Positions 36,255 through 49,500 of a stretch of 64,000 bases of DNA are shown piece by piece. The DNA is from Osmia lignaria lignaria. Its lineage: Eukaryota; Arthropoda; Insecta; Hymenoptera; Megachilidae. Position 1 is the stretch's first letter; each line of letters begins with the position of its first letter. The stretch is from NCBI RefSeq assembly GCF_051020975.1, contig NC_135043.1, positions 10,292,001-10,356,000 of the forward strand, in the 5' to 3' direction. The notes under the pieces were generated by a model, which had not been told where the DNA came from, did no database searches, and saw nothing but the letters and a program-made list of their open reading frames with translations. Both the position numbers and the translations under genes were made by a program.

Positions 36255-38489
36255 AAGCGTCGTCCAACAGGTCCACGCGTTCTTACAAACCGAACTATGT
36301 ATATCGTTTTTATTGCGCGTAGAAAATAGCATTTAATTACAATACTGTTTCCTTTCCGCGCTCAAGTGTGACGCAGCCTGATTTACCAATAACAATTAGG
36401 TGCTAATTAGTGATAATTAAGATAGTTTCTCCTTTTTTAATTTTCAAATTACGTTGCGTGGCTATTACAACATTGTATGGATGATAAATAAATTTCAGTC
36501 GAAAGTTTATATCTCGGAAATCTTTGTTGAATTAGATAACAAGGAAAATCTTGAAAATCTCAAACGGTAAGAGTTATCGAAAATATTCTTACGCAATTGT
36601 GTTTAGTGGGTGAAAATCTCAACTAATGACCGAAAAAGGATTGTCGCTCTAATTCACTTTAGCTTGTTTGTAAATCTATCCAAGTATAATGCCACGGATA
36701 GGAAGAGTTTCCTTGCGGCGAGGCGTCGCGGGGACTCGTGCTCCGCTGGTCAGACAGGAATCGCGCGAGGCTACACCACTGTAACTTAAATAAACAGCCG
36801 AGAGAGGAACAAGCGCGCACACAGCCGCTTCGAGTTTAGTTAATTCGGGTCATCGTCCTTCGTCACTCGTCGCGCATATTTAATTTTCCATGTAAGCGTC
36901 CTGACGACGCGACGGATGTCGCTTTCAAAGCGAATTGCACTTTAATATGCACCTTGTATACCCGCGTCCTCGTACAACGGTTCTCGGTCTATTAAATTCG
37001 AAAGGCGCCATAGACCGAAGAAAGCCCGGGATGGTTAAACAAATTGCGATCGATACGATATGTAGATGGTAAAAAATAACCGAGGTAACAGTCGAGGCAT
37101 TCTCGTCGATAAGGTCGATCTTATTGAATTAGCGTGTTTAGTTAACCTCGCCAAATATTTACGAGAGAAAAATCAATGGAAGTTTGACGGTCGGAAACAC
37201 TGACAAGTAGCGTTACGTCAATTCCCTCCTTTCTCTGTCTACCACTTAACCTTACCACAGACCGTTCTATGCGAGAGTATTATGTATGTAGGTGTTTTTT
37301 TTTTTTTTTTTTTTTTTTTTTAATGCGATCGAAGCCTTCCACACATATGTGTAATGTATACAGAGGAGAAAGAAAACGTCGCAAGGGTACTACGACGAGG
37401 AGGCACGTTAAAAGATAACACAGTTCGAACGTTTTTATGACGCGTCGGTTGAATCAGCTGTGAGTGTGTACAAAACAAGAGAGCGTGTATTATCTGGTGA
37501 CATTGGCGTCGTTAAGTATCAGTGAAAATTTATCGTCGGAAACGGCGTGTAAAACACCGGTGTCGTTGACATTGCGACTGATTAAAAATCATTCTCAAAA
37601 TAAAGAGTATAAATGAAAAATAAACACACCGGTAAGTTCATGATAGGAGATTTTTCATTTACAACCAAGTAACGTGATTTTTCTCCTACACATACACGTG
37701 CGTACGTGACGACACAGCTACTCGATATGGCAGAATTTACACTGTTACCAAGCGTGAATGGTCTAAACAGAATAGAGAATCGAGTTGAAATGAAAATTAA
37801 ACGAATTATCGCACGAGATTCGATGCGAATAACGCGAAGATGATATAAATCGTTTCGGAGACGCCACGAAACGACGGCCCTGGACCTTTCGTGTAAGGCA
37901 GCTGACAGCCTCCCGTCAGCTGAGAGCGTACACAAAGTCTGATGCCGTATGCGCACATAATCTTAATCTTCGGCCTGTTTCCAAGCGAGAACTCACTACC
38001 GTAAAAAAACTGATATAAGGTTGTTTAACTGCACGCACGATGCTGTGTTACGATGCTCTAAATGATTGCACATTAAAAATACACAGAGTTGAGAAAAGAA
38101 GAAGAAAAAAAAATAGTATTACGCGATTCGATGCACAGACCGAATGGAAAGTGCGGACGGATTCCTAAAACTACGTTTCCAAACCGACAGCCGTCGATAC
38201 ACTATGCTCGATAAACAGAAGGAGAATGTGAAAAATTAAAGGGGTCTTGCGAGTAACGATCCTTCGAGTGAACACGGACATCATCAATAACAATTCCCGT
38301 TGGTAAACGAGACGATCATTGCACTTTCAATTGCCCTTTTAAGAGGTCGAATTTTAACGAGACACGATAACACGCGATGAAAAACATGAATAAAGTTTAA
38401 CCAAAGTTTCGATGGTGTTGTCAAAATAAACAAAGAACGCGTGCACAAGAAGAGGGTGCATCGAAACAAGGGTTTACGCACCTCCATAT
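36255..38489. other. Non-coding region with repeated regulatory-like words
   Basis: No gene recognised. Contains a poly(T) run at 37295-37321, a partial third copy of the E-box module at 37453-37476 (TCAGCTGTGAGTGTGTACAAAA), and several chance ORFs. Confidence 0.4.
37899..37936 (+). promoter_or_regulatory. Paired E-box module, copy 2
   Basis: CAGCTGACAG, then CCTCCCG, then TCAGCTG, four bases and CGTACACAAA. It matches copy 1 at 36219 in word order and spacing but differs in the linkers, the pattern expected of functional sites rather than a recent duplication. Confidence 0.4.
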
Positions 38490-38830
38490 GCATCCGTGGC
38501 CGCGACAACGAACGACGACGTGTGCCCTCGGCCTCTTCTCCGCCTTAAACTTTTGATCACGGATCACGGCTTCTTCGTCTTCGCGAAATGCCACAAACAA
38601 CGACGACGACGACTCGTTTTGATCATCACTAACGCGAAACAGTCGCATCCAGCGAGCACCGTACTGCTGATCGGCTCGGCGTCGTTCGATTTATTTCGGT
38701 TCGTCCGCAGGCGGGACGATATACGATGACCAGTGCGCATGCGCCATTTCAGCTTCGTCTCTTTCCGGACAACATCGCCAGAGGTCGCTCGCGACAACGT
38801 TACCGTTTCCTTTTCATCGCGCTATCAAAT
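38490..38830. promoter_or_regulatory. CpG-dense promoter-like island with NRF-1/EWG palindrome
   Basis: This patch is much richer in CpG than its surroundings. TGCGCATGCGCC at 38734-38745 matches the palindromic NRF-1 (Drosophila EWG) site YGCGCAYGCGCR. No coding exon could be attached with confidence. Confidence 0.4.
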
Positions 38831-38965
38831 CCAACGCGGGAGATTTTCAGGATATTAAAACTGTATAAACAATAAAGAATGATTTCTGATAAGAATTTTT
38901 GAATAAAAATATTTTATATAGACAGAACCGATGTATGTAAATGTAAATTTGAACCGTATACTCAC

Positions 38966-39110
38966 ATTTTTAATGATTTTATAAACAGGAATATTAAATT
39001 GTATCCACAGCTCGTAGGCAGGAAATGCGGGAAAAGGAAAGCTACTCGTTTTACAATTTCGTTCTCGTTTAAATGCGTGCTTCACTTTCGTGCTGCGCGT
39101 TTGTATTGCT
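38966..39110 (-). CDS. Possible isolated coding exon, unknown gene
   Basis: The segment is bounded on the minus strand by a good acceptor (TTTTTTCCAG) and donor (GTGAGTATAC) and is open in one frame for 48 codons (AIQTRSTKVKHAFKRE near the start, YELWIQFNIPVYKIIKN at the end). If spliced to the next acceptor (TTTATACAG near 38860) the frame stops at once (F then stop), so it could be a C-terminal exon. No upstream exon or family was found. Confidence 0.25.
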
Positions 39111-39302
39111 CTGGAAAAAAAGTTGTATATATGTATATTTAAACTATGTAGGAAAGCTACCTTTATTACTTCTTTCATTTCTTTGCGCAATTCTATTAAC
39201 TATTACATATCTCTGACAAAACTATTACAAAAGTTCGGTATGTTGAATGATTTTGTGAAAACCAGCGAAACGCTTTTCGCATACATTATCACGGTATTAT
39301 AA

Positions 39303-40104
39303 AGTAAAAAAGTCAAAGTCGAGAACGTAAAGTACGGAAGTTAAGAAATCGAAACGCTACATGATCATAAAAAAAAGAACAAAACGCTTTTAACGATTCG
39401 AAATGTATTCGAATCTTTAAATTTATAAGATTATTAATATCCATTTAATGGAATATAAACTTTGTAATATTTTTGCGCTCTTAATTTTCTAAAATTTGTT
39501 AAATTGCGCGAGTCGTATAACGTAAAAATACGTTTAAAAACACCATTTTTTTTCGGGCAGACTTATAATTTAAATGCTCCATAAATGCGCTAATGTCTGC
39601 CACCCTCTCCCTCTTTCTTGATGCATTCTACATATTCATTTTTAATAAATCACTCATACGATCAAACATTTCTCTCGACTTCCACCATACAAGCACAGCA
39701 TGAAGGATAACAACAAAGCAGTAGTACATAAAAAACTTATTTTTGTTATGTTTGTTTATTCAATATGTATTTTCTTATAAAGTGATGTCCTACTAATTAA
39801 AAGTAAATGAAAAAAAAAAAAGAGAAAATATTTCACCAAACGATAGTTAATATATTCATTAAAATTCTTTATCTCGTTAAGGCAACTAATTTGTTTAGTT
39901 TCATTTTACATATCTAGAATAAATGATATATAAAGTATATGTAAAACACTAATATATGGTTATTTTTATTTCCTTGTTACAAGCCTTACATATTTAGAAT
40001 ATAATATGTATACTTTGTATGTATATATATAATATATATACTCTTGTAATAAAATTGATTATTTCGTATTCGATTCTAGAGATAATAAATATATCTAATG
40101 TGTA
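39303..40104. other. AT-rich sequence, probable 3'UTR of the zinc-finger gene
   Basis: Very AT-rich with TATATA runs at about 40020-40045. No ORF of interest. It lies directly downstream of the minus-strand zinc-finger gene. Confidence 0.4.
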
Positions 40105-40205
40105 ATGTTAGTACAAGAGAAGTGCGTGCAGAGGGTGGCAGCAGGGTGCGCATTTGGGAGTGCTATTGTTCCAGGGACTAACCAATCCCCACTTTCTATA
40201 TCGTC

Positions 40206-42785
40206 TCACATAATAACATTCAACTGTACTGCTTTAGTGTCCACAGAGCACGCTTGTTGCTGTTGTTGTTGCTGCTGCTGCTGTTGTACTTGTTGCTGTA
40301 CCTGTTGTTGAACTTGTTGTTGCACTTGTTGTATTGCCTGAAGTTGAATTGTTTTTGTATCTACAGTGCACGTTTGCTGTTGTTGCTGAGGCTGCTGCTG
40401 CTGTTGTTGCACTTGTTGCTGTTGCACTTGTTGTTGCTGTTGCACTTGCTGCTGCTGCTGTTGCACTTGTTGCTGCTGTACCTGCTGTTGTTGTACCTGC
40501 TGCTGTACTTGCTGCTGAACTTGTTGTTGCACTTGTTGTATTGCTTTTGTATCTACAGTGCAGGTTTGCTGCTGCTGCTGCTGCTGCTGTTGTTGTTGCT
40601 GTTGCGCCTGTTGGGCAGCAGCTTGGGCAGCTTGCCTTTGTTGTTGCCGGAGTATACTCGGGGGTGGATCCATGTGTTGGCGTTGATGTAACAACAAATG
40701 GTTCTTCTGGTAGAAGGCTTTACCACATTTGTCACAAACGTGTGACTTTATGTGGCAACTGCCGTCCGTGTGACGCCGCTGATGCTGAGACAAACCATGT
40801 TTCTGTACAAAACCACGACCGCAATCAGGACAAATGTGTGGTTTCGGTTTCGGGGCCGTCCCTACCGGCGGTGATGTTTGCGTCGCACCATGCATGTGGC
40901 TAACTCCGGGGTTCCCAATGGGTCCGTTCATCTGCAAATCCTTCAATTGTATCATGCAAATCCCATATTTCAAGGTAATGCGATTAATACCTGATGAGTT
41001 CCCGTGGTGTTGGGCGTAAGGAAGTGTCCAGGAGTTTGTTGGAAGGCAGCGGCTAAGCCGCAAAGATCCGTAACGAGCGCACGATCACCAGAATGTAACC
41101 TTAAGTGCAATGTTAGAGCTTCTCGATTCGAGAAATCCAATCCACATTCCCTGTAACAATAAGCGTACCATTAGTATACGATCGAAGAAATGATTTCTTT
41201 AGTATAATATAAATAGGGACCTGCACATAAGAGATTTATCATCCGCCGTCATCTTATTATTGTGAATCTTTGAATGGGCAACCAGGTCCGTTTTCCGAGG
41301 AAATGCTTCTCCACAAACGGTACAGGCGAATGGAGTTTCTCCTGTATGTAAACGCATGTGTGCCAACAATGTTCTCTTTTGTAAAAATTCTTTCCCACAA
41401 ACAGTACACGAATGTGGAACCCTGCCGTGTAAGCGACCATGATTCACTAACTCAAACTTCCTCTGGAAGGTAGCCCCACAATCTTGACAAACAAATGGAT
41501 TTAAACTGCCATGGAAGCGCGAATGCATCGTGAGGTGATCCTTTTGCGAAAACGATTCTCCGCACTCTTCGCAAACGAAAGGTCTTTCTCCTGAATGAAA
41601 TTTACTATGTGTCACTAGGTGACGCTTTAATGGAAATGCTCTTCCACACTCTTGACAAATAAATGGTCGATCTCTCGTATGTACACGGGTGTGTGTTACA
41701 AGGTGGTGTTTTAATGTAAAAGACTTTTTACATTCAAGGCATTGATAGGGTCTATCCGCGCTATGCAGAAGCAGGTGAGTATGAAGACAATGTTTGTGTG
41801 CAAAACTTTTGCCACAATGCACACAAACATGGGGTCGTTCTCCTGTATGAACTCTTGCGTGTGTTGTGAGGTGATGTTTAAGAAGAAACGACTTCCCACA
41901 TTCTGAACAAGAATACGGTCGTTCCTTTGGTACACGAACCTGACTTCCCATATCTTGCTGTTTCACCTTTGTTTCAATTTGAGCGGTATTAACATGCGTT
42001 AAAACATGCCCAAAGTGAGCACTGGTATCCGTTTGGCTGGTTGCCACATTGTTTACATTTGCTTGATTCGAGGCAGCTGCTGCTCTTTTCATTAAAATTT
42101 CATTGCACTCTTCTGCTGTAAGCTGTAGCGGTCCGAGGGGTGTCATGAAATGCTTACTCATAGCATGCTTATCGGCTGTGGTAAAAACTAAAGTGTTCGA
42201 AAAAAGGGAAGGTGGAGGTGTAGGATGCGCCGCATCACAATTACAACCACCTTTATCACACGTTAATGAAAATACATCATGATGCTTTTTATTTCGAACG
42301 TGCGTACCATGTGTTTGATTATGAGCTCCAGCTGTATGGCCATGGTGGGTTGTCGGGGTCTGTTGACAAGTTTCATTCATAGTAAACATTGGTCTACGAT
42401 GCGTGCTATTGGCAACTTTAGCAGGTTTAATGTCAACCTGTATCTTCTGACTGGATCCTTGGTCCTGATTATTGTTCACCGCATAATTGATATTCGTGTT
42501 AAGTTCACCCTGTGCGTTTTCTCGGGTTTCCGCACCAGGCCCCCCAAAGGACCAGGTATACCCAAATCCTGTGCCCATGTTGCCAGGAGTGGTGCACATG
42601 TTTGACAGAGGGGTAACGGAGGGGGTGGGCTGGCTGGACGCAGTACTTGTTGGCCCCTCCGTCTCTGTCAACGCATTGTCTGTACCACTTCTTTCCACTA
42701 CAACAAATTGATCGGCGGGAAATATTTTGAGGGATTCTAAATAAACGTACCCGTCACACTCCAGTATCTTGGCCGTGGATTTCAA
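40206..42785 (-). CDS. C2H2 zinc-finger protein with 11 fingers and a Gln-rich tail
   Basis: Three coding exons on minus: 42785-41221, 41150-40991 and 40931-40206. They total 2451 nt or 816 aa; the junctions are phase 2 (splitting an Arg codon inside finger 9) and phase 0. The N-terminal ~290 residues are disordered with His/Thr-rich parts. Eight tandem C2H2 fingers follow, from YSCSECGKSFLLKHHL to FACTVCGEAFPRKTDL, with TGERP-type linkers. Finger 9 (MCRECGLDFSNREALTLH) is built across the first junction. Two more (HICPDCGRGF and HVCDKCGKAF) precede a Gln/Val-rich tail. The second intron is only 59 bp. It is presumably a nuclear DNA-binding regulator. I could not assign an ortholog with confidence. 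The first donor (GTCCCT) is weak, but using it completes a proper finger. Confidence 0.85.
40254..40640 (-). repeat. CAG/CAA repeat tract encoding the Gln-rich tail
   Basis: Mixed CAG/CAA codons with regular Val interruptions (QQVQQQVQQQV). A short cassette, roughly (A/T)C(T/S)VDTK followed by a few residues and a Q/V run, occurs three times. The last copy runs into the stop codon (SVDTKAVQLNVIM). The tract appears to have grown by duplication of a cassette plus triplet expansion. Confidence 0.85.
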
Positions 42786-43540
42786 AATAAGAAATCATAT
42801 CTGCCCGAAGCAGCTCCAAGGTACAATAATATTTAGGCTTGTTGTATTATCTAAAGGCTGTAACCAGAATTCATAAGATTTCCAAGGCAGTCAACACCAT
42901 GCGCTTTCTATCATGTGTGCGACATAAAGTGCAAATAAATGCACAGTGTGTTCCCAAGTGTTGTTTTGTTAGTGCTCAGGAACACACAATGTTTGGGAGG
43001 TGAGGCAAGAGTGCCTGAAGAATTAGAGCAGGCGGCAGAGGGGGCCTGTGCGCTGTAAACCAGGTTCCATAAATCTACAGCGGTTCTTGTATAGTTGCCA
43101 CCGCGCCACCGCGCGTCAATGTAAAAGATACAGTGGTTGGTACACTGTTCTATGTATTAGAGTCTGTAAGTGATTCTTCGTTTCTGTCTTCGGGCCCGCG
43201 GCGTCCACGGGTCTTGAAAGGCAACCTCCACCTTCTTCTCACGGCACTCCCACACGCTCACTTACACTTCACCTTCTTTTCTCGTATTTCACACCACTGA
43301 ACCTATACTTTGACGTATATACACGAGCGGCCGATGGTCATTAATTTTACAAAATTGTATATTTTATTGTCCATACAAAATAGCCTCATATATCGGCCAT
43401 TTTATTTGTAAACTACCAAAAAACAATGCTGCCAATGCACGCGCGGTTTTGGAGGGAGCATAGCTAGCTGGCAATAGCGTCATCGAGTACTTCCGTACTG
43501 GCAACACTGTACCGCCGACGCGTTTCTTCCACCATATTTA
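42786..43540. promoter_or_regulatory. 5' region of the zinc-finger gene
   Basis: The sequence upstream of the start codon, GC-richer between 43010 and 43270, probably carries the 5'UTR and promoter. A noncoding upstream exon is possible (an acceptor-like CGGGCAG lies about 25 bp before the ATG). No TATA box at a clear position. Confidence 0.35.
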
Positions 43541-46500
43541 AATGTTCACAGGTTACGATTTATTTCTGTTTCTTTTTTTTAACAGTATTTTTTTAATTAT
43601 TCATTTTTCAATATCACAACTATTTACATCTTTTTTTTTTTTTTCTAATGAAATTATTGTTTTCAGTCATACGAAACTTGCCATCGGTTTCTACGAATAC
43701 GTAGAAAAAAATCACAGTTCCATTGTCATACGCGGTAACCTATAATTACAGGTTCCATGGTAATCAATTATTCCAGGATGTGAAGGGGTGAAACAGGTGT
43801 AGGGCGATTAAGTAGGATGTCAACAATAGCAATCCCTATACGTATACTTTCCATATACATACTGTCATATCATAAAGTAGGTGTTATTGTTTCTATTACT
43901 TTTTTTTTAAATTATTATAAACATCAAACTACGTATAAATGCTCTACTGTATATTGCAAACTTTTTTTTTAAATCATTTTATTATTATTATCTACTTCAT
44001 TTATTTAAAGTAGTATTTTAATATTTTCTTACGTAGCCATTGAGCGAAAAGGAAAGCGAGATGTTTGCGCGGCGTTTTCAGTACGCGCGCAAAATAGTTT
44101 CGTAATCGATGGAGGGTTTCAATATCAACGGACGTACTTTCCCGCGAATGCGATCGCTTTCATCATTTATAGCCGATATCTGGCGAGTTATGAGACGTGG
44201 GGGCATCTAGGTGGCACGGGGACAGAAACACCGCTACCGCTCGGTTGGTCATCGTCGACGCAATAACGCGGACTCAGCAACTGATAAGCAATCCCGCACC
44301 GTTAATGGCTCGCGCTCACGACTTGGCAAAAAGCCAATGCGTGATGGTGAAACGAGAATCTTACAGTAACATCCATTCATTTTCTTTTCTCACTTGAGAC
44401 GACCCTCTGTGCTGGACATATACGTCACATTAAACGCTATCTTTACAAACTTTTACTTATCTTCTCGGTTGAACTACGCATCTTCAACATCTATTTTCTT
44501 CCTCGCCTTCTTGGTTTTCGGTAATGAACGTCGACTACGTTACTATTCCTTTATTTTTCTCTTCTTCAAGGTAAAATTTAAAAATCAACCCTTTGACTTT
44601 AAGACACTTTTCTTTCAATTTTACTTATGATCTCTTTTTCTTTTTCCTTCTCTTTTAGAACTGATGCCTGTTGCAGCGAGTAGCGAGAATTTTTACGGAC
44701 GATTTCCACGGATTATACTTGCCTGACAAGATGATTAAAAAGACTTGCACGCTCGCTTTAGGGATAGCGTGACCTCTTTTTGGCACAGTAAATCCCGCAG
44801 CTTCTTACTCGACCCTTTCAGAAAAAGGTTTGCTCACCCCCTTGGTTAACTGGTAAGCGCCTCGAGCTGTCTGCACGCGCACCTGCTGTGTATATCGCTC
44901 TAGCCGTTTCTTAACCACGCGACGACGACGACGACGACTTATGTCCTCTTGATAGATAACTTTCCGTGGCGGAGTTACACGTTACCGTCTTCGAATCACG
45001 ATCAAGCTACGTACTGGAAAAGACGGACAAGAAAATAAAAATTATGCCTATTTTGCTTACTCTCATGAATTTTTAGGGAAACTTTTGTATTCTACATCCG
45101 ACGCATATAGAAGAAGCCTATACGATACATTCCTATGATAAATTTTCATCTACGTGCACAGCTTCGTCGAAGGATTTTCGTGTCGAGGCGGCAATTTGTA
45201 AGATGAATGCGTTGTTCCCGTAACCATCTGTTAAAGCATGTTTCGCCGTGTGATACGTTCGAATTCAACGATCTATGGTTACGGATCGCCAATGACGGGT
45301 AGTCTCCACCATACTCTCTCTCTCTCCTTCTCTCTTTTTTACGAGGAGGAGACAGCGTAGATGCAGGGTGGAGACCCGAATCCTGAAGCAGTGGACCGTG
45401 AATGCGATACCAGGCTTGCCGTGCCTCGGTATGGGGGTGGGTGCCGTCAAACAACCGTTCGTCGACTATTCCCCTCGTGGCACGGTATCGTGCAGGTCAG
45501 TTGCAATTTTTCTGTCTATCAATTACCTCCGATACACTCCGTCATCTTGTAAATGTTCATAGACACGTATATGGCGTTTGTAACAGGTATCCGGTTGCAA
45601 CTTTAATTAATTCTCCATTGGATTGAAATGATTGCAACAGCTATCATTTTCTGCAGATCTTCCCATCACAGCCAGGCTTCCTATAACAGCCTCCACAAAG
45701 GTATCAAAGGAACACTGTAGTCTATCAAGAATCAATTGATTACTCACGGTTACTTCTATAACCAGAAACAATCTTACAATGCCTCTTTTAGAATTCTTAT
45801 TCAGGTAGAGAGCAATAAAATAGGAAAGAAAGTTATTGTACATTGTATACGCATCGTTTGCTTGTGGTTGCATAAGAGAATAATCTACAGTTTAAATATT
45901 TACTCGTAATAGAATACGATGCGATTACGAGCAAGCATTTATAAACAAGTCGCGTAATGTCGCTGATATACGCCGCCGCTTTGAACAGAAGGATACACGT
46001 TATGTATTGTTTAAAGAAGGTAAGACATCGCTGATTACAAAGAGTTCATTCACACTTGCGTTCACCCTTTACAGGAGGTCCTATTGTTTATCGAAGGAAA
46101 AAATTGGAGGAAGCCTCGGCAGGTATATTGTAGTGTGAATGAAGCTTTAGAAATCCATCTAACGCAAGATCATGCCTCTTATCCGTACAGGTGAGACTAG
46201 AGTGCGTCAAGTTGTATGTCAGTTCCCATTCAAAGACACGGGGACCTGTCTCCGTTGAACCGGTAGAGCAAGGTAATCATTACACGTGGTTGCAGACTAT
46301 CAGCGGTGCCTTTTTATCCTTGGCTTAATTAAAAGATGATTACCTAATGACGGTCATCGATACTCACAGCCGCTAACGAGCCACGCTGTCGCCGTTCGAC
46401 ATCTATATAGCGAGCTATAATTTGAAGATTTCTATCTAAAGGCCCGCACCGTTCCTGGCTATGGGATTTCTTGAAAATGAGCGCATCGGGTATGCGTGTT

Positions 46501-49500
46501 CGAGGGCTGAAACCTTCCAAGCAATTAGCTGGTCCGCATTCCTAGCCTAATTCCTTTGATTTATAAAATCACTCAATTTTTCTCATTCAATATCTTTTTT
46601 TTTTTTTTTTTAGTTTATGGAAGAAACTAGCAAGACGACAGGACGATGGGGTTGCATTTGAAGCGTAACATTAAAAAAAAGTATGATCCCTGACGAAAGG
46701 GCGAAATGTTTTCTCGTCCGTATATCGCGATCAACCGTTTCCACGCGATAGATCACGAGTCACGTGCCGCTAGCTCCAGGCCGGCTCATCGATCACGATT
46801 AGTCCTAGGACCTGCCAGAAGTTCATCGATTTTCGAGCCACCCCGAAAATCAACTCGCGTTCAACGACAATTCATCCGTTTATCGTCGGAGAGAATGGTG
46901 CATCCTGGTTCGCTAATGTCCTACACGAAAAAATGAAAAAGAAATGACAATTGAAAAATCATCCCGGTTCAAGGAACGGAGCTGATTTTTCGACAACTTT
47001 TTATAAGAAAAATTGCAAACGACGACAAGCGCTAGACTCCACGTTGGATTCTTTGGAAGAGCAATGGAAACGAATACAATCGTTTGATCTTCAATCCGTG
47101 TCTTCGATTCGTGGATGCAACGAATATTTGAGTTCCCAAAAGGCCGATGCAATAACGTCGAAACGAATACACACGGAACATTCTTTGTTCCCCCTTCGTA
47201 TAAAATTCTCGTTGTCCCCGGGGTTACTTTGGCGAACAGTTCGTCGTTCACTTTGGGATCTATACACTTGGGAGTTTCGCGTTATGTTTTCGATCCTCGC
47301 CCAACGGAAGCGTCGGCTTCCTTTTGATCCGTCGCACGCCAAGCGCTCCAGCTTTTAAGCTCGTAAAAGTGACGAGCAGATGGTTATACGATAACGATAA
47401 TTCGACGCAGTGGGCCTTTCGCACGTGCATACCAAAACATAAATCTTGTACATCATTTTTTTTTTTAATAACATTATATTGTTAGGGGTTTTATTATTAA
47501 TATATGGTTTGATTTTCAGAATTGAAAATTATCAGATAATAAGGAGACAGCTTTAAATTGCTTCCTGGATCAAGCAAACGCATTAAACAGTATACTTGGA
47601 AGGGGAGATTTTCTTGAAAACCGTTACAAACGGTGAATTGTGTTTAACGTTGAAACAGTTGACCGTTCAACGTGAAAGTAACAGAGGTCCCAGGACGGAG
47701 AGCAGCATAGAGTTCCCTTCGAATCGATCGAGAATTAATCCGACTAGCTATCGCGTCTCGCAAACGTCACTCTATTGTCTCATTGTCCATTGGAGTGAGA
47801 GATAGCCGAAGGAGGAGCGGAGAAGGAGAGATGACTTTCCTTCGTTCCTATCTTGCCTCCTTTTCAGATCGTCTCGATCCTATTGGTGGCCAAGGGGATT
47901 CTCTTCTTCTATGGCCAACTAATGCCACCAGACGAAAAGAATCGAGGCTATGACCTGTATCCAGACTCAATTCCTCGATCGCTTTTCTTTTCTCTTCTAT
48001 TATTTATTCGTTCGCTCTGTTAATTAAAGCGCGAACGATTTATTTCTTTAGTTTCATAATCGTCAACTTGTAACTACCTGCTGCATCTGATTCTGTTTCT
48101 TTTTCTATACAGGGTGTCTTATTGAAAAACCTGAGGTGCGTTTGATAAAAAATTCTGCTTCTTTTAAACACCCTGGGCCACCGCGGTGACCTACTTGTCA
48201 AAGAACCTGTGAAGATAGTAACACTTTGACGACCCGTGTCAGGTACTCGTGATTCTCAAGCTTGAATATAATTGATCAATAATCTCTTGGTATTTATACT
48301 ATGCTTTTCTGTTTGCAGATGAAAGATAACCGCGATTTTCCCCTAAAGTCTACGTTATTAGTTCTTGATCGAATCGATGGAGTCGTTATCAGTGGGACAT
48401 TAAGAGGACAAAGAACAGAGCACAGATATATCGCGTCTCGTTGCCGATGATCAGGGTACACGTAAGAGATTCCTCGGGTGTATCTGCTTTACTGAAAAAG
48501 GGCGTCATGCATGGCTCGCACCAGGGTGTCATCTGCACCCTCTACTACCAGCCCTTGTCGACGATCTTCACGGTCAATATAACGGACGTCGTAAAATCAA
48601 TTAGCGGCGAATTGTGCCGCAGCCCGGATCGTGTACAACGTAAAGTTTCCTTTTTTCTTTTTCTCCCTATGATCTTCCTCGATCATCGGTTTGTGATACT
48701 TTTCTCGCCAGGTATCATGTAAAATAGAAGTACCGCTTTATTCTTTCAGAACGAACAAAGAAATTAATAGCGTGATATTGGTCCACTTGAAAGTTTCCCA
48801 TAAGTTGTATTCAAGTCGCCTCAACAATGGTTCGCCTTTTCAAAGGATCGACTGTCCTCCCTCTGCCGTCCGTTTGAGCGTGCAGTAAATATTATCAGGT
48901 AGACACCAGGACGGATGTTTTAGTGAATTGATGAGATTGCCAGTTCATTTCTTCGCCTTTATTCCACGAAGCCAACCACCCTCGCATCGGGATGCGCTGA
49001 CAAATCTTTCGCCCCGATACCGTAACCGATCGAACAAATTCCCCGTGACGGAGCAACGCATTGTGCGTGTTTACAAGCTAAGCGATTTTCACGAAAATCG
49101 AAGATCAGGATAGGAAGCGAACAGAATCCTGAGAATACTTGGAATCTTGAATGAGAAAAAATAGGAAGTTTCTTAAACATTTAATAAGTTGAAACTCTAC
49201 CGAAGAATTTTCAATTTTTTAATCTAAGCTATCGCTATTTAAAATAGTATAGAATTGTGTAAGCTTCCGAAGAGAAATAGTCTGTTGAAGTTTGACAGGG
49301 CTTTGTGCGAGCGTCACCCGTTACAACGCAACGGGTTCCTTTGGTTAAGAGCCGGTAAAAGTCGAAATGAAGGAAGTTCTCCTCTGAATTCTATTTCCTT
49401 CGTTGAGCGGTTTGCACCTTGCCTATCTGTTCTTTCTTACTTTTTCCACCTCGCCTTTTACCGCCCAGAAAATGCAACCATCCTCGGTGATGAATTATGT

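Noticed and set aside
40254..40903. Plus-strand Leu-rich and Ala/Val-rich ORFs
   Set aside because: They are antisense readings of the CAG/CAA repeat and zinc-finger exon.
46951..47358. Plus ORF of 135 codons with an overlapping 112-codon minus ORF
   Set aside because: Both strands are open and neither product has recognisable features.
48114..48180. CAGGGTGT ... ACACCCTG short inverted repeat
   Set aside because: Only 8 bp over a 60-bp span; too weak to call a mobile element.
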